NCBI RefSeq assembly: GCF_024807145.1
Contig: NZ_JANUCA010000002.1
Location: forward strand, 310,001-374,000
DNA length: 64,000 nucleotides
Source: Microbacterium sp. AK031
Lineage (GTDB): Bacteria; Actinomycetota; Actinomycetes; Actinomycetales; Microbacteriaceae
Direction: 5' to 3'
Positions 35,103 through 43,405 of this stretch are shown in pieces (within the stretch, counting starts at the first letter, position 1; the number at the start of each line of letters is the position of its first letter). The notes under the pieces were generated by a model. It was not told where the DNA came from. It ran no database searches and saw only the letters and a list, made by a program, of their open reading frames with translations. Position numbers and translations under genes: made by a program.

Positions 35103-36287
35103 TCAGACCCGTTCGATGATCGTGGCGTTGGCCATGCCGCCGCCCTCGCACATAGTCTGCAGTCCATAGCGGCCACTGGTCGCCTCGAGCTGATCGATGA
35201 GCGTCCCGAGCAGGCGCGTGCCGGACGATCCGAGCGCGTGACCAAGAGCGATCGCGCCACCGCGCGGGTTCAACTTCGCAGCATCCGCTCCCAGCTCCGC
35301 AGCCCAGGCGAGCGGAACTGAGGCGAAAGCCTCGTTGACCTCGTACGCGTCGAGTTCGTCGATTGTGAGCCCGGCTCGCTCCAGGATGCGGCGCGTGGCT
35401 GGAATCGGACCGGTGAGCATCATCATCGGATCGTCGCCCACCACGGCGAAGGCCTTGAACCGGGCTCGGGGCCTAAGCCCGAGAGCCTCGGCGCGCTCCG
35501 CGCTCATGAGCAGAGCCGCAGACGCACCGTCTGTGAGCGGCGACGAGTTGCCCGGCGTGATGCTCCACTTCAGTTCGGGAAACCGTGCCGCGAGAGCATC
35601 CGTGCGGAACGCGGGCTGAAGCCCGGCGAGCTTCTCGGCCGTCGTTCCGGCCCGCACGGTTTCATCGGTCCGCGCGTCCGGCGCCTCGTCGACGGCGATG
35701 ACCGTGCCGTCGAAGAATCCATCCGCCCATGTCTGGGCCGCGCGACGGTGCGACTTTGCCGCGTACGCGTCGAGTTCGTCACGGCTGAAGCCCCAGCGCT
35801 GCGCGATCAGCTCGGCGGAGACGCCCTGGTTCACGAGCCCGTCCGGGTAGCGGGCGCGCAGCCGCGGCGACATCGGCGATCCGCCTGCCGCAGAAGACCC
35901 GAGGGGAACGCGGCTCATCGATTCGACTCCGCCCACCAGCACGGCATCGTAGGCGCCGGCCATGATTCCCTGGGCCGCGATATGCACGGCCTGCTGACTC
36001 GATCCGCACTGCCGGTCGACCGTCGCGCCCGGTATGGTCTCGTCGAATCCTGCCGCCAGCACCGCCTGTCGGGCTATGTTCATCGACTGATCGCCGACCT
36101 GGCTGACACAGCCGAGGAGCACATCGTCGATCTGCCGGGATTCGAGGCCGTTGCGTTCGAGGATCGCCGAGAGCACCCCCGCGGCCAGATCCACCGGGTG
36201 CACTCCGCTCAGGGCGCCACCGGGTTTGCCTCGTCCGACCGGGGTGCGGACGACGTCGACCAGAACCGCTTCGTTGCGCTTCGTCAT
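35103..36287 (-). CDS. Acetyl-CoA C-acyltransferase (thiolase)
   Basis: 394 aa thiolase. Acylatable cysteine in TVDRQCGSSQQAVHIAA (about residue 91), the His/Gly motif ALGHALGSSGTRL (about 350) and the second cysteine in MCEGGGMANATIIERV at the C-terminus. It cleaves or forms 3-oxoacyl-CoA. It is 20 bp behind prpC and probably cotranscribed with the methylcitrate genes, though its chain-length preference and role there are not clear. AAGGGAG precedes the ATG. Confidence 0.93.
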   Translation of the reverse strand: MTKRNEAVLVDVVRTPVGRGKPGGALSGVHPVDLAAGVLSAILERNGLESRQIDDVLLGCVSQVGDQSMNIARQAVLAAGFDETIPGATVDRQCGSSQQAVHIAAQGIMAGAYDAVLVGGVESMSRVPLGSSAAGGSPMSPRLRARYPDGLVNQGVSAELIAQRWGFSRDELDAYAAKSHRRAAQTWADGFFDGTVIAVDEAPDARTDETVRAGTTAEKLAGLQPAFRTDALAARFPELKWSITPGNSSPLTDGASAALLMSAERAEALGLRPRARFKAFAVVGDDPMMMLTGPIPATRRILERAGLTIDELDAYEVNEAFASVPLAWAAELGADAAKLNPRGGAIALGHALGSSGTRLLGTLIDQLEATSGRYGLQTMCEGGGMANATIIERV

Positions 36288-36307
36288 GATTCTCCCTTGA
36301 GTGCGTG

Positions 36308-37498
36308 TCAGCCCGCGGCCTCCTCCGGCCGCTCCTGCACCTTGATCGCCGCCGTGTCCGGCTCGTACTCCTCGATGTGCCGCTCGTCCGGTCCGTTGTA
36401 TGCGGACAGTGGGCGGATCAGCGCGTTCGACGCCTGCTGCTCGAGGATGTGCGCGGTCCAGCCGGTGATACGCGACGCGACGAACAGCGGCGTGAACGTG
36501 AGCGTGTCATAGCCGATCAGGTTGTACGCCGGGCCGGACGGGTAGTCGAGGTTCGGGTAGATGCCCTTGCGAGACACGAACTCGTTCTCAAGCGTCTCGT
36601 ACAGTTCCGCCACATCCTGGCGGTCGTAGTGCGCGACCAGGGTGTCGAGCGCGGCCTTCATGGTCGGCACGCGCGAGTCGCCGCGCTTGTACACGCGGTG
36701 TCCGAAGCCCATGATCTTGCGCTTCTCGGCGAGTGCAGTGTCGAGCCACGTCGAGACCTCGGACGCCGAACCGATCTCGTCGAAGATGTGCATCACGGCT
36801 TCATTCGCTCCGCCGTGCAGCGGGCCCTTCAGCGCGCCGATCGCGCCGACGACCGCCGAGTACAGATCGCTCAGGGTCGAGGTGATCACGCGTGCCGTGA
36901 ACGTCGACGCGTTGAACGAGTGCTCCGCGTACAGGATCATCGAACGGTTGAAGGCATCCACAACCACCGGGGAAGACTCCTCGCCGAACGTCAGCCACAG
37001 GAAGTTCGCCGCGTAGTCGAGATCGTCACGCGACTCGACGGCATCGAGGCCCTGACGACGACGCTGGCCGTACGACACGATCGCGGGCAACGCCGCGAAC
37101 AACTGCAGGCTGCGCTGCAGATTCTCCTCAGGGGTGCCGACGGCGTCCAGCACGTTGCTGATCCCGGCCGTTTCGATGGCGCCGATCACACTGACCGCTG
37201 TGCGCACCTCGTCCATCGGGTGCGAATCCAGCGGGAGACGGTCGATCGCATCCTTCACCTCAGGGGCGAGTGCGCGATGTTGCCGCTCGGTCGTGCGCTG
37301 CTCTTCCAGCTGCGCGTCGGTAGGCAGCTCGCCATGCCACAGCAGATACGCGACAGCCTCGAACGACTGCGTCGCCGCCAGCTCCTGCACCGGGTATCCG
37401 CGGTACAGCAGGCTGTTCGTCTCGGGGTTGACCTTGCTGACCGCCGTCTCGTCGGCGATGACCCCTGCGAGGCCCTTCTTGATCTCGTTCTCAGCCAC
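36308..37498 (-). CDS. prpC: 2-methylcitrate synthase (citrate synthase family)
   Basis: 396 aa, shorter than housekeeping citrate synthases and typical of PrpC. Catalytic segments: PLHGGANEAVMHIF (His, about residue 225), GFGHRVYKRGDSR (His, about 265) and the aspartate region near DYPSGPAYNLIG. N-terminal KGLAGVIADETAVSKV is characteristic of the PrpC/type-II group. It condenses propionyl-CoA with oxaloacetate. GTG start with AAGGAG upstream, 3 bp after the prpB stop. Confidence 0.92.
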   Translation of the reverse strand: MAENEIKKGLAGVIADETAVSKVNPETNSLLYRGYPVQELAATQSFEAVAYLLWHGELPTDAQLEEQRTTERQHRALAPEVKDAIDRLPLDSHPMDEVRTAVSVIGAIETAGISNVLDAVGTPEENLQRSLQLFAALPAIVSYGQRRRQGLDAVESRDDLDYAANFLWLTFGEESSPVVVDAFNRSMILYAEHSFNASTFTARVITSTLSDLYSAVVGAIGALKGPLHGGANEAVMHIFDEIGSASEVSTWLDTALAEKRKIMGFGHRVYKRGDSRVPTMKAALDTLVAHYDRQDVAELYETLENEFVSRKGIYPNLDYPSGPAYNLIGYDTLTFTPLFVASRITGWTAHILEQQASNALIRPLSAYNGPDERHIEEYEPDTAAIKVQERPEEAAG

Positions 37499-37501
37499 TG
37501 C

Positions 37502-38404
37502 TCACTCCTTCGTAACGGTGAAGTTGAAGACGCCGGAGTCGAAGTGGTTGTACGACTCGTAGTCGATGAGGTCGTAGAGATCGGCGCGATGCTGCATCTC
37601 GCCGAGCTTCGAGGTCAGATGCCCCTCTTCGTTCAGCGTATCGAGTGCACGGCCGGTCGCACCCATCGCGATGCGCAGCATCGACACCGGCCAGATGACG
37701 ATGTTCACGCCGACATCTCGCAGTTGGTCGACTGAGAAGAGGTCGCTCTTGCCGAACTCGGTCATGTTCGCGAGGATCGGCACCTCGACCGCCGCCCTGA
37801 TCGCGGCGAACTCCTCGAGCGAGCGCATCGCCTCGGGGAAGATCGCATCGGCACCGGCATCCACCAGCGCCTTCGCGCGGTCCTTCGCGGCCTCGAGTCC
37901 GTCGACGGCGGCGATGTCGGTGCGCGCCATGATGAGGAAGTTCTCGTCGCGGCGCGCGTCGGCGGCGGCCCGGATGCGCTTGACCGCCGTGTCTGAATCG
38001 ACCACGGCCTTGCCGTCAAGGTGACCGCAGCGCTTCGGGTTGATCTGGTCCTCGATGTGGGCTCCGGCGAGACCGGCATCCTCGAGGGTCTGGATCGTGC
38101 GGGCGACGTTCATCGGCTCGCCGAAACCGGTGTCGGCGTCGATGATCGCGGGCAGCTCGGTCATCCGGGCGATCTGCTGACCACGGCCGGCGACCTCGGT
38201 GAGAGTCGTCAGGCCGATGTCGGGCAGGCCGAGGTCCGCGGAGAGCACGGCACCGGAGATGTAGACGCCCTCGAACCCCTTCTGCTCGATCAACCGCGCA
38301 CTGAGCGGGTTGAACGCGCCGGGGAAACGCAGAAGCTCGCCGGTCGCGAGGCGCTCGCGGAACAGACGCCGCTTCTCGGCGGGAGTGGTGGTGGAGTACA
38401 GCAT
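37502..38404 (-). CDS. prpB: Methylisocitrate lyase
   Basis: 300 aa isocitrate-lyase superfamily enzyme, family length. The catalytic cysteine motif KRCGHLDGKAV is at about residue 122; PAIIDADTGFGEP (about 85) holds Mg2+ ligands. It splits 2-methylisocitrate into pyruvate and succinate. The ATG overlaps the prpD stop (TGATG), so the two are coupled. Confidence 0.95.
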   Translation of the reverse strand: MLYSTTTPAEKRRLFRERLATGELLRFPGAFNPLSARLIEQKGFEGVYISGAVLSADLGLPDIGLTTLTEVAGRGQQIARMTELPAIIDADTGFGEPMNVARTIQTLEDAGLAGAHIEDQINPKRCGHLDGKAVVDSDTAVKRIRAAADARRDENFLIMARTDIAAVDGLEAAKDRAKALVDAGADAIFPEAMRSLEEFAAIRAAVEVPILANMTEFGKSDLFSVDQLRDVGVNIVIWPVSMLRIAMGATGRALDTLNEEGHLTSKLGEMQHRADLYDLIDYESYNHFDSGVFNFTVTKE

Positions 38405-39921
38405 CAGAACAATCCCTTGGTGACCTGTTCGGATGCCACGACGCCCGGCTTCGCGATGATCGAGAGCTCCGCGACCTCGGCGGCGGTGAGCTCCGGCAGT
38501 CGCTGCACCAGCGACAGGAAGCGCTCGATCTCCTCAGGCGGCAGAACCGGCTCGGCGAGCAGTCGGAACTTGGCGATGTAGTTCTCGCGGGCGAACGGCC
38601 GCGCTCCCAGCGGGTGCGCATCAGCGACGGCGATCTCATCGACGAGGGTGGTGCCATCTGCGAAGAGGATCTCGACCCGACCGCCGAAGGCCTTCTCCGC
38701 GATGTCGTTCGAGTGGTAACGACGGGTCCACTCGGCATCCTCGAGGGTCGTGACCTTGTTCCAGAGCTCGACCGTGTCGGGGCGCGCGGCCCGCGACGGC
38801 GCGTACGAGTCGACGTGATGCCACGTGCCGTCCTGCAGCGCGACAGTGAAGATGTAGGGGATCGAGTGGTCGAGTGTCTCGCGCGACGCGGTCGGGTCGT
38901 ACTTCTGCGGGTCGTTCGCGCCGGAGCCGATCACGTAGTGCGTGTGGTGGCTGGTGTGCAGCACGACGGAGTCGATGTTCGTGGTGTCGATGCCCTGACC
39001 ATGCAGCTTGCGTGCCAGGTCGATCCAGGCCTGCGCCTGGTACTCCGCGGAGTGCTCCTTCGTGTACGTGTCGAGGATCGCGCGCTTCGGCTCGCCGGCG
39101 GCGGGCAGCGGCACCTCGTACGCGGCATCCGGACCGTCCAGCATCCAGGCGATGACTCCGTCTTCGCCTTCGTAGATCGGCGACGGGCTGGTCTGGCCGC
39201 GCATGGCGCGGTCGACCGCCTCGACGGCCATCTTTCCCGCGAAGGCGGGCGCGTGCGCCTTCCACGTCGAGATCTCGCCCTTGCGGCTCTGGCGTGTGGC
39301 GGTCGTGGTGTGCAGCGCCTGCGAAACGGCCTGGTAGATGGTCTCTGCGTCGAGCCCGAGAAGCGTGCCGATGCCTGCGGCGGCCGACGGGCCGAGGTGG
39401 GCGACGTGGTCGATCTTGTGCTTGTGCAAGCAGATCGCCTTCACGAGGTCGACCTGGATCTCGTAGCCGGTGGCGATGCCGCGCACCAGTGCACGGCCGT
39501 CGGCACCGACGTGCTGGGCCGCCGCGAGGATCGGCGGGATGTTGTCTCCGGGGTGCGAGTACTCGGCCGCGAGGAACGTGTCATGGTAGTCGAGTTCGCG
39601 CACCGCGACGCCGTTGGCCCATGCGGCCCACTCGGGGCTGGTGCGCCTGTCGAGTGAGGCGCCGAACACGTTCGCGCCGGCGCCGCCGGTGGATGCCGGG
39701 TGGCTGAACGCCTGATCGCGGGCCGCGATGATCGGGCCGCGAGTGAGGGATGCGGCGGCGACGGAGGCGTTGTCGATGATGCGGTTGATGATCATGTCGA
39801 CGACGTCCTGCTCGACCTCGACAGCGTCTGTCGCGACCTCGGCGATCTTCCAGGCGAGCTGGTTCTCGCGGGGCAGGTCTTCTTCGCTCTTGTAGACGCG
39901 GACATGGTGGGTGACGGTCAT
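38404..39921 (-). CDS. prpD: 2-methylcitrate dehydratase (MmgE/PrpD family)
   Basis: 505 aa, standard PrpD length. Recognised by the MmgE/PrpD pattern: [19 protein letters not shown] (about residue 120), [27 protein letters not shown] and the C-terminal [20 protein letters not shown]. Cofactor-free dehydration of 2-methylcitrate. It overlaps the regulator gene upstream by 4 bp (ATGA) and prpB downstream by 1 bp. A methylcitrate hydratase acnD/acnM is not present here. Confidence 0.94.
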   Translation of the reverse strand: MTVTHHVRVYKSEEDLPRENQLAWKIAEVATDAVEVEQDVVDMIINRIIDNASVAAASLTRGPIIAARDQAFSHPASTGGAGANVFGASLDRRTSPEWAAWANGVAVRELDYHDTFLAAEYSHPGDNIPPILAAAQHVGADGRALVRGIATGYEIQVDLVKAICLHKHKIDHVAHLGPSAAAGIGTLLGLDAETIYQAVSQALHTTTATRQSRKGEISTWKAHAPAFAGKMAVEAVDRAMRGQTSPSPIYEGEDGVIAWMLDGPDAAYEVPLPAAGEPKRAILDTYTKEHSAEYQAQAWIDLARKLHGQGIDTTNIDSVVLHTSHHTHYVIGSGANDPQKYDPTASRETLDHSIPYIFTVALQDGTWHHVDSYAPSRAARPDTVELWNKVTTLEDAEWTRRYHSNDIAEKAFGGRVEILFADGTTLVDEIAVADAHPLGARPFARENYIAKFRLLAEPVLPPEEIERFLSLVQRLPELTAAEVAELSIIAKPGVVASEQVTKGLF

Positions 39922-40604
39922 GACTGTCCTCTGTTCTGCGTGATGTCGGGGTTCTGGATGCTGTCGAGGATGCTGGTGAGCGCATTTCGGAGATGCACAT
40001 GCGTGGCGTGCGCGGCAAGGTCGCCGTCGCGTTCGGCAAGGGCCTCGGCGATGAGCCGGTGCTCGGCGACGGATGCGGCAAGTCGGGCAGGGTTGTCGCG
40101 CGACAGTCGGCGCACTCTGACGAGATGCGTGCGAACCGTGCGCAGGGCTGCGGCGATGTAGTCGTTGCCTACCGCGGCATCCACTGCCCGATCGAAGCGG
40201 GCGATGAGCGCGTAGTAGTCGTCGCGGCCCGTGGCTGCACCGAGGGACGCTCCGGCATCCGCGAACTCCGCGGCAAGACGTGCGAACAGCTCGGCATCGC
40301 CGCGCACGGCGGCGAGACGCGCAGCGGATTCCTCCAGCGCACGGCGGATCTCGAAGAGTGAGCGGATGTCATCGGCGTCGATGTCGGTCACGACCGTGAC
40401 CCGCGGCGACTGCTGCTCTACGAGGCCATCGGCGCTGAGCTGCTGCAGCGCCTCGCGCAGAGGCGTGCGACTCACTCCGAGCCTGGCCGCCTGCTCGACC
40501 TCGGCAAGAACCGTGCCAGGCGCCAGGTCGCCCGACTGGATCTCCTCCAGCAGCGTCGCGTAGGCGCGATCGCTGGCTCTGGTTCGCTCGACTGCGGTGC
40601 TCAC
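39918..40604 (-). CDS. GntR-family regulator (FCD type) of the methylcitrate operon
   Basis: 228 aa. N-terminal winged helix ([38 protein letters not shown]) and a C-terminal all-helical FCD ligand domain ([15 protein letters not shown], with His residues in HLVRVRR and [11 protein letters not shown] suited to a metal/acid ligand). First gene of the prp operon, so it is autoregulated. The GTG at 40604 lies 6 nt after TACACT, and the palindrome GTGTATACAC overlaps that -10, a good repression site. The ligand is probably methylcitrate or propionyl-CoA-derived (inference). Confidence 0.88.
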   Translation of the reverse strand: MSTAVERTRASDRAYATLLEEIQSGDLAPGTVLAEVEQAARLGVSRTPLREALQQLSADGLVEQQSPRVTVVTDIDADDIRSLFEIRRALEESAARLAAVRGDAELFARLAAEFADAGASLGAATGRDDYYALIARFDRAVDAAVGNDYIAAALRTVRTHLVRVRRLSRDNPARLAASVAEHRLIAEALAERDGDLAAHATHVHLRNALTSILDSIQNPDITQNRGQS

Positions 40605-40611
40605 ACCCTCA

Positions 40612-40621
40612 GTGTATACAC
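40612..40621. promoter_or_regulatory. GntR operator overlapping the prp -10 element
   Basis: GTGTATACAC is a perfect 10-bp palindrome. On the minus strand it covers the candidate -10 TACACT (40616-40611), 6 nt before the GTG start of the regulator. Confidence 0.7.
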
Positions 40622-40664
40622 AATTCGTGCCAGTCAGTCATTTCCGAGCGAGCTAGGCGCTCAA

Positions 40665-40674
40665 CGTATACAAA
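40665..40674. promoter_or_regulatory. Second GntR half-matching operator
   Basis: CGTATACAAA (minus TTTGTATACG) repeats the GTATAC core 52 bp from the first site, just outside the VOC gene end. The two sites read TTGTGTATACAC and TTTGTATACG on the minus strand. Confidence 0.5.
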
Positions 40675-40678
40675 CAAC

Positions 40679-41044
40679 TCAACGGGCGTCGGTCACGCCC
40701 TCGTACAGTCCGATCGAATTGCCATCGGGGTCACTGATCACGGCCCACCAGCTCGTCTCGCTGATCGGCTGCTTCTCCATCAGCACCGTCGCACCGGCTT
40801 CGACGGCAGCGGCGACGGTGTCATCGATCGACTCGACCTCGACGTACGAGCGCGGCTGCGTGAAGTCGGCACTGCGAGGCGCGAGCCCTCCCCCGCTGAT
40901 CTTGTTCGGCGCCTGCCACATCGGATAGTCCTCGAAGCCGGGGATCTCTGCGATCTCCCACCCGAACAGCCCCGAGTAGAAGGCCTTCGCGCGCTCCATG
41001 TCGCCGACGGGAATGTCGATGTGGGTGATGTCTCCGTGCGCCAT
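40679..41044 (-). CDS. VOC-family protein (glyoxalase/dioxygenase superfamily)
   Basis: 121 aa single VOC domain of two beta-alpha-beta-beta-beta units: ITHIDIPVGDMERAKAFYSG at the start and WAVISDPDGNSIGLYEG at the end. His near residue 7 and Glu in the final strand fit metal ligands. Related small proteins are annotated as glyoxalase-like; the substrate is unknown. Its ATG is 14 bp from the stop of the EamA gene, so the two may be cotranscribed. Confidence 0.85.
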   Translation of the reverse strand: MAHGDITHIDIPVGDMERAKAFYSGLFGWEIAEIPGFEDYPMWQAPNKISGGGLAPRSADFTQPRSYVEVESIDDTVAAAVEAGATVLMEKQPISETSWWAVISDPDGNSIGLYEGVTDAR

Positions 41045-41058
41045 GTCCGTGTCCTCTC

Positions 41059-42114
41059 CTACGCGTCGTCCAGGCTCGTTCGAGCACCGGCACGGCCAGT
41101 TTCGTCCCGCGGGTCGGTGACTTCAAGACCATCCGCGAACTGTTCACCCGGTGGAGCGAGGACGGGATCCCCCGAGACCAGAGCCGCCGGCTCGCCGAGC
41201 TTCACGACCACGACACCCGTGAGCACCAGAGCCGCACCGAGGCCCTGGACGAGGTTCGGCAGCTGCCCCAGCAGCAGCCATCCGAACAGCAGCGCCGCCA
41301 CGACCTCGGCGAGCGCGATGAACGACGCCAGGCGCGAGCCGAGCACACGCGTGGACGCGATGCCCAGCACGTACGCCAGCGCCGTCGCGATGATGCCGAT
41401 GGCGAGTACGGGAACCAACCACGGGACGGTTCCGAATCGGTAAGTGACGTCATCCGTGTTCCAGGCGATGGGGAGGATGCCGACGGCCCCCGCCAACGTC
41501 AGTCCGATCGCGCCGACGAGAAGGCCCGCTCCGGCAAGCACCAGCGGCGGCAGCCCCGTGTCGCTTCTGCCGGAGAGCAGGAAGTACGCCGCTGCGCCGA
41601 CCATCGCACCGAACGCCCAGAGCACTCCGCCGATGTCGACGATGCGGCCGGAGAGCACGTCGAGCATGAGGACGAGTCCGATGAATGCGATGACCGCGCC
41701 CAGGATGCTGCGCACTGTCGGCTTCTCGCCATGACGCAGCCACAGCCACAGCACGACCGCCACGGGGGCCGTGTACTCGATGAGCAGGGCGAGCCCGACA
41801 TCCATCACCGCGACCGCTTGGAAGTAGAACAGCTGCGTCGCCGTCACGGCGAGCAGTCCGTAGAGGGTGATGATCGCAGCGTTCTGCCGCAGCAATCGCC
41901 ACCGACCACGCAACGCGATGATCGTGGGTACGAGCAGCACGAGCGCCGCCACCCAGATCCGCACGGTGACGGCTGCACCGGGTGTCCACCCGGCATCGAT
42001 CAGCCCGCGCGCCCAGGCGCCGGACATGCCGAATGCGAATGCCGCACCGATCGCGAGCGGGAGCCCGATCCGCAAGCCGGCACGAGCGCGACGGTCATCA
42101 GCCAAAGTGGTCAT
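41059..42114 (-). CDS. EamA/DMT-superfamily transporter
   Basis: 351 aa with about ten hydrophobic helices in two EamA repeats (LPLAIGAAFAFGMSGAWARG; YGLLAVTATQLFYFQAVAVM; TALAYVLGIASTRVLGSRLASF). Members export metabolites or amino acids; the cargo is unknown. ATG 42114 is chosen, giving a normal short N-tail. It is divergent from a CGNR regulator with only 39 bp between, so the regulator probably controls it. Confidence 0.9.
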   Translation of the reverse strand: MTTLADDRRARAGLRIGLPLAIGAAFAFGMSGAWARGLIDAGWTPGAAVTVRIWVAALVLLVPTIIALRGRWRLLRQNAAIITLYGLLAVTATQLFYFQAVAVMDVGLALLIEYTAPVAVVLWLWLRHGEKPTVRSILGAVIAFIGLVLMLDVLSGRIVDIGGVLWAFGAMVGAAAYFLLSGRSDTGLPPLVLAGAGLLVGAIGLTLAGAVGILPIAWNTDDVTYRFGTVPWLVPVLAIGIIATALAYVLGIASTRVLGSRLASFIALAEVVAALLFGWLLLGQLPNLVQGLGAALVLTGVVVVKLGEPAALVSGDPVLAPPGEQFADGLEVTDPRDETGRAGARTSLDDA

Positions 42115-42120
42115 GATCGA

Positions 42121-42151
42121 TGACACTATGCCTCGAAAGTGTAAGGTGTCA
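42121..42151. promoter_or_regulatory. Inverted repeat between EamA and CGNR genes, with leaderless -10
   Basis: TGACAC (42121-42126) and GTGTCA (42146-42151) form a dyad that spans the divergent promoter region. TAAGGT at 42142-42147 ends 6 nt before the ATG at 42154 and fits a leaderless -10 for the CGNR gene. The dyad is a candidate operator for the CGNR protein. Confidence 0.5.
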
Positions 42152-42153
42152 AT

Positions 42154-42684
42154 ATGCTTTTCACAGATGACACGGTCGAGGCGCTGCGCGCCGCCGTTCA
42201 CCTCGTCAACACCGCAGAGGACCCCGACACGCTGGTCACCGAAGATGACGTGGCCGCCTTCCTCGAGGCGTTCCCCTACACGGGCCGGATCGACCGCGAC
42301 CCGGCCGAACTCACCGGGCTTCGGGCACTGCGTCCGCAGCTGCGATCCGTGCTGCTGGCGTCACGCGATGAGATGGTCGCACGCATCAACGCCGCACTCC
42401 GAGAGGTCACCCTCGATGCCCGGCTCGTGCGCCACGACGGAGCGGACTGGCACCTCCACGCGGTCGCCGACGATCGCCCGTTCGCCGAACGCATCCTCGC
42501 CGAGACCGCGATGGCACTCATCGACGTCGTGCGCGCGAATGAGGGAAGCAGGATCTCGGTGTGCGCGGACGAGACCTGCGGTGGCGTCGTCCTCGACCTC
42601 TCCCGCAATCGCTCCCGCCGCTACTGCTCCACGACCTGCACCAATCGCAACGCCGTCGCCGCGTATCGATCGCGGCAGCGCTGA
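42154..42684 (+). CDS. CGNR zinc-finger domain protein, putative regulator
   Basis: 176 aa. N-terminal ABATE-type region (FLEAFPYTGRIDRDPAELTG) and a C-terminal CGNR zinc finger: CADETCGGVVLDLSRNRSRRYCSTTCTNR. The four cysteines are in place, but the name-giving CGNR is CTNR here, a common variant. Such proteins are thought to be stress-linked DNA-binding regulators; targets are unproven. The divergent EamA transporter is the likely target. Confidence 0.85.
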   Translation: MLFTDDTVEALRAAVHLVNTAEDPDTLVTEDDVAAFLEAFPYTGRIDRDPAELTGLRALRPQLRSVLLASRDEMVARINAALREVTLDARLVRHDGADWHLHAVADDRPFAERILAETAMALIDVVRANEGSRISVCADETCGGVVLDLSRNRSRRYCSTTCTNRNAVAAYRSRQR

Positions 42685-42700
42685 ACCGGTGCGCACTGAA

Positions 42701-43306
42701 TCACTCCGCGCGGTATCCAATGTGGTCGGGGTTGGGCTTCAGCGCCCAGCCGTCGCCGTCTGCGATGACGAGGTTCTTCATGCCGCCCGCGTCGGCGATC
42801 ACGCCGTAGTCCTGACCCGCATCGGCGGCATAGCAGAACAGTGTGACGAACGGCTCGTCTCCCACGTTCACGCTGCGGTGGATCCAGTGTCCGGGCACAT
42901 TGACAGCCTTGCCCGGGGTGAGCTCGACCGCCGAGGACTGCCCGTCCAGGGTCTCCAGCAGCATGACGCCGCGCCCGCTCAGGCAGTAGTACAGCTCCGC
43001 CCGATCGGCGACCGCGTGCAGGTGCCCGCGGGTGACGGCGAACTCCTCGCCGTAGCGACCTGGCAGCACGGTGCTCGTGCCGACGATCAGGGCACCGGGG
43101 CCCTGCTGGTAGCGATGGTCGTCGACCCAGTAGACCAGTTCTTCCGTGCCGTGCTCTCCAACGGCATCCTGCCAGGCTCGCTCATCTCGGTAGACGCCGT
43201 CCATGTCGCCCAGATACTTCTCGTAGCGGCGGGACCGCCCTTCGATGCCGCCCTGCGGTGAGATCTCCAGCAGGGTGGGGATATCCACGGCGGATGGGGT
43301 GCTCAC
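42701..43306 (-). CDS. Cupin-type glucose-6-phosphate isomerase family protein
   Basis: 201 aa, the length of archaeal-type cupin phosphoglucose isomerases. The metal-binding cupin motif is VTRGHLHAVADRAELYYCLS (His-x-His, Glu; about residues 91-110) with the second His in VPGHWIHRSVN (about 140). It isomerises an aldose/ketose 6-phosphate, or possibly another sugar. It is not the housekeeping PGI fold, and its divergent pairing with the FGGY kinase operon and shared tandem operator suggest a dedicated role in that pathway. GTG start with TAGGAG about 9 nt upstream. Confidence 0.85.
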   Translation of the reverse strand: MSTPSAVDIPTLLEISPQGGIEGRSRRYEKYLGDMDGVYRDERAWQDAVGEHGTEELVYWVDDHRYQQGPGALIVGTSTVLPGRYGEEFAVTRGHLHAVADRAELYYCLSGRGVMLLETLDGQSSAVELTPGKAVNVPGHWIHRSVNVGDEPFVTLFCYAADAGQDYGVIADAGGMKNLVIADGDGWALKPNPDHIGYRAE

Positions 43307-43319
43307 GATGATCTCCTAC

Positions 43320-43349
43320 GACTTGTAACTACAGGACTTGTAATTACAG
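43320..43349. promoter_or_regulatory. Tandem operator, motif CTTGTAAYKACAGG, copies 1 and 2
   Basis: Two adjacent 15-bp repeats, GACTTGTAACTACAG and GACTTGTAATTACAG, differing at one base; the second has the perfect core TGTAATTACA. They sit between the divergent cupin isomerase and kinase genes, right before TATACT, a candidate -10 for the kinase operon. The same 14-mer with one change recurs at 60834 and, less well, at 60861 and 51867. The GntR/UTRA protein at 62327 is the best candidate binder. Coordinates are good to about 1 bp. Confidence 0.75.
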
Positions 43350-43405
43350 GTATACTCCAAAACAGCACGATCAGGAAACCGCAACCAACGAAGCAGGCAC
43401 GAACT

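Noticed and set aside
43320..43349. Tandem 15-bp repeats considered as a minimal CRISPR-like array or VNTR
   Set aside because: Only two units, no spacers, palindromic, at a divergent promoter and with related single copies elsewhere: an operator.
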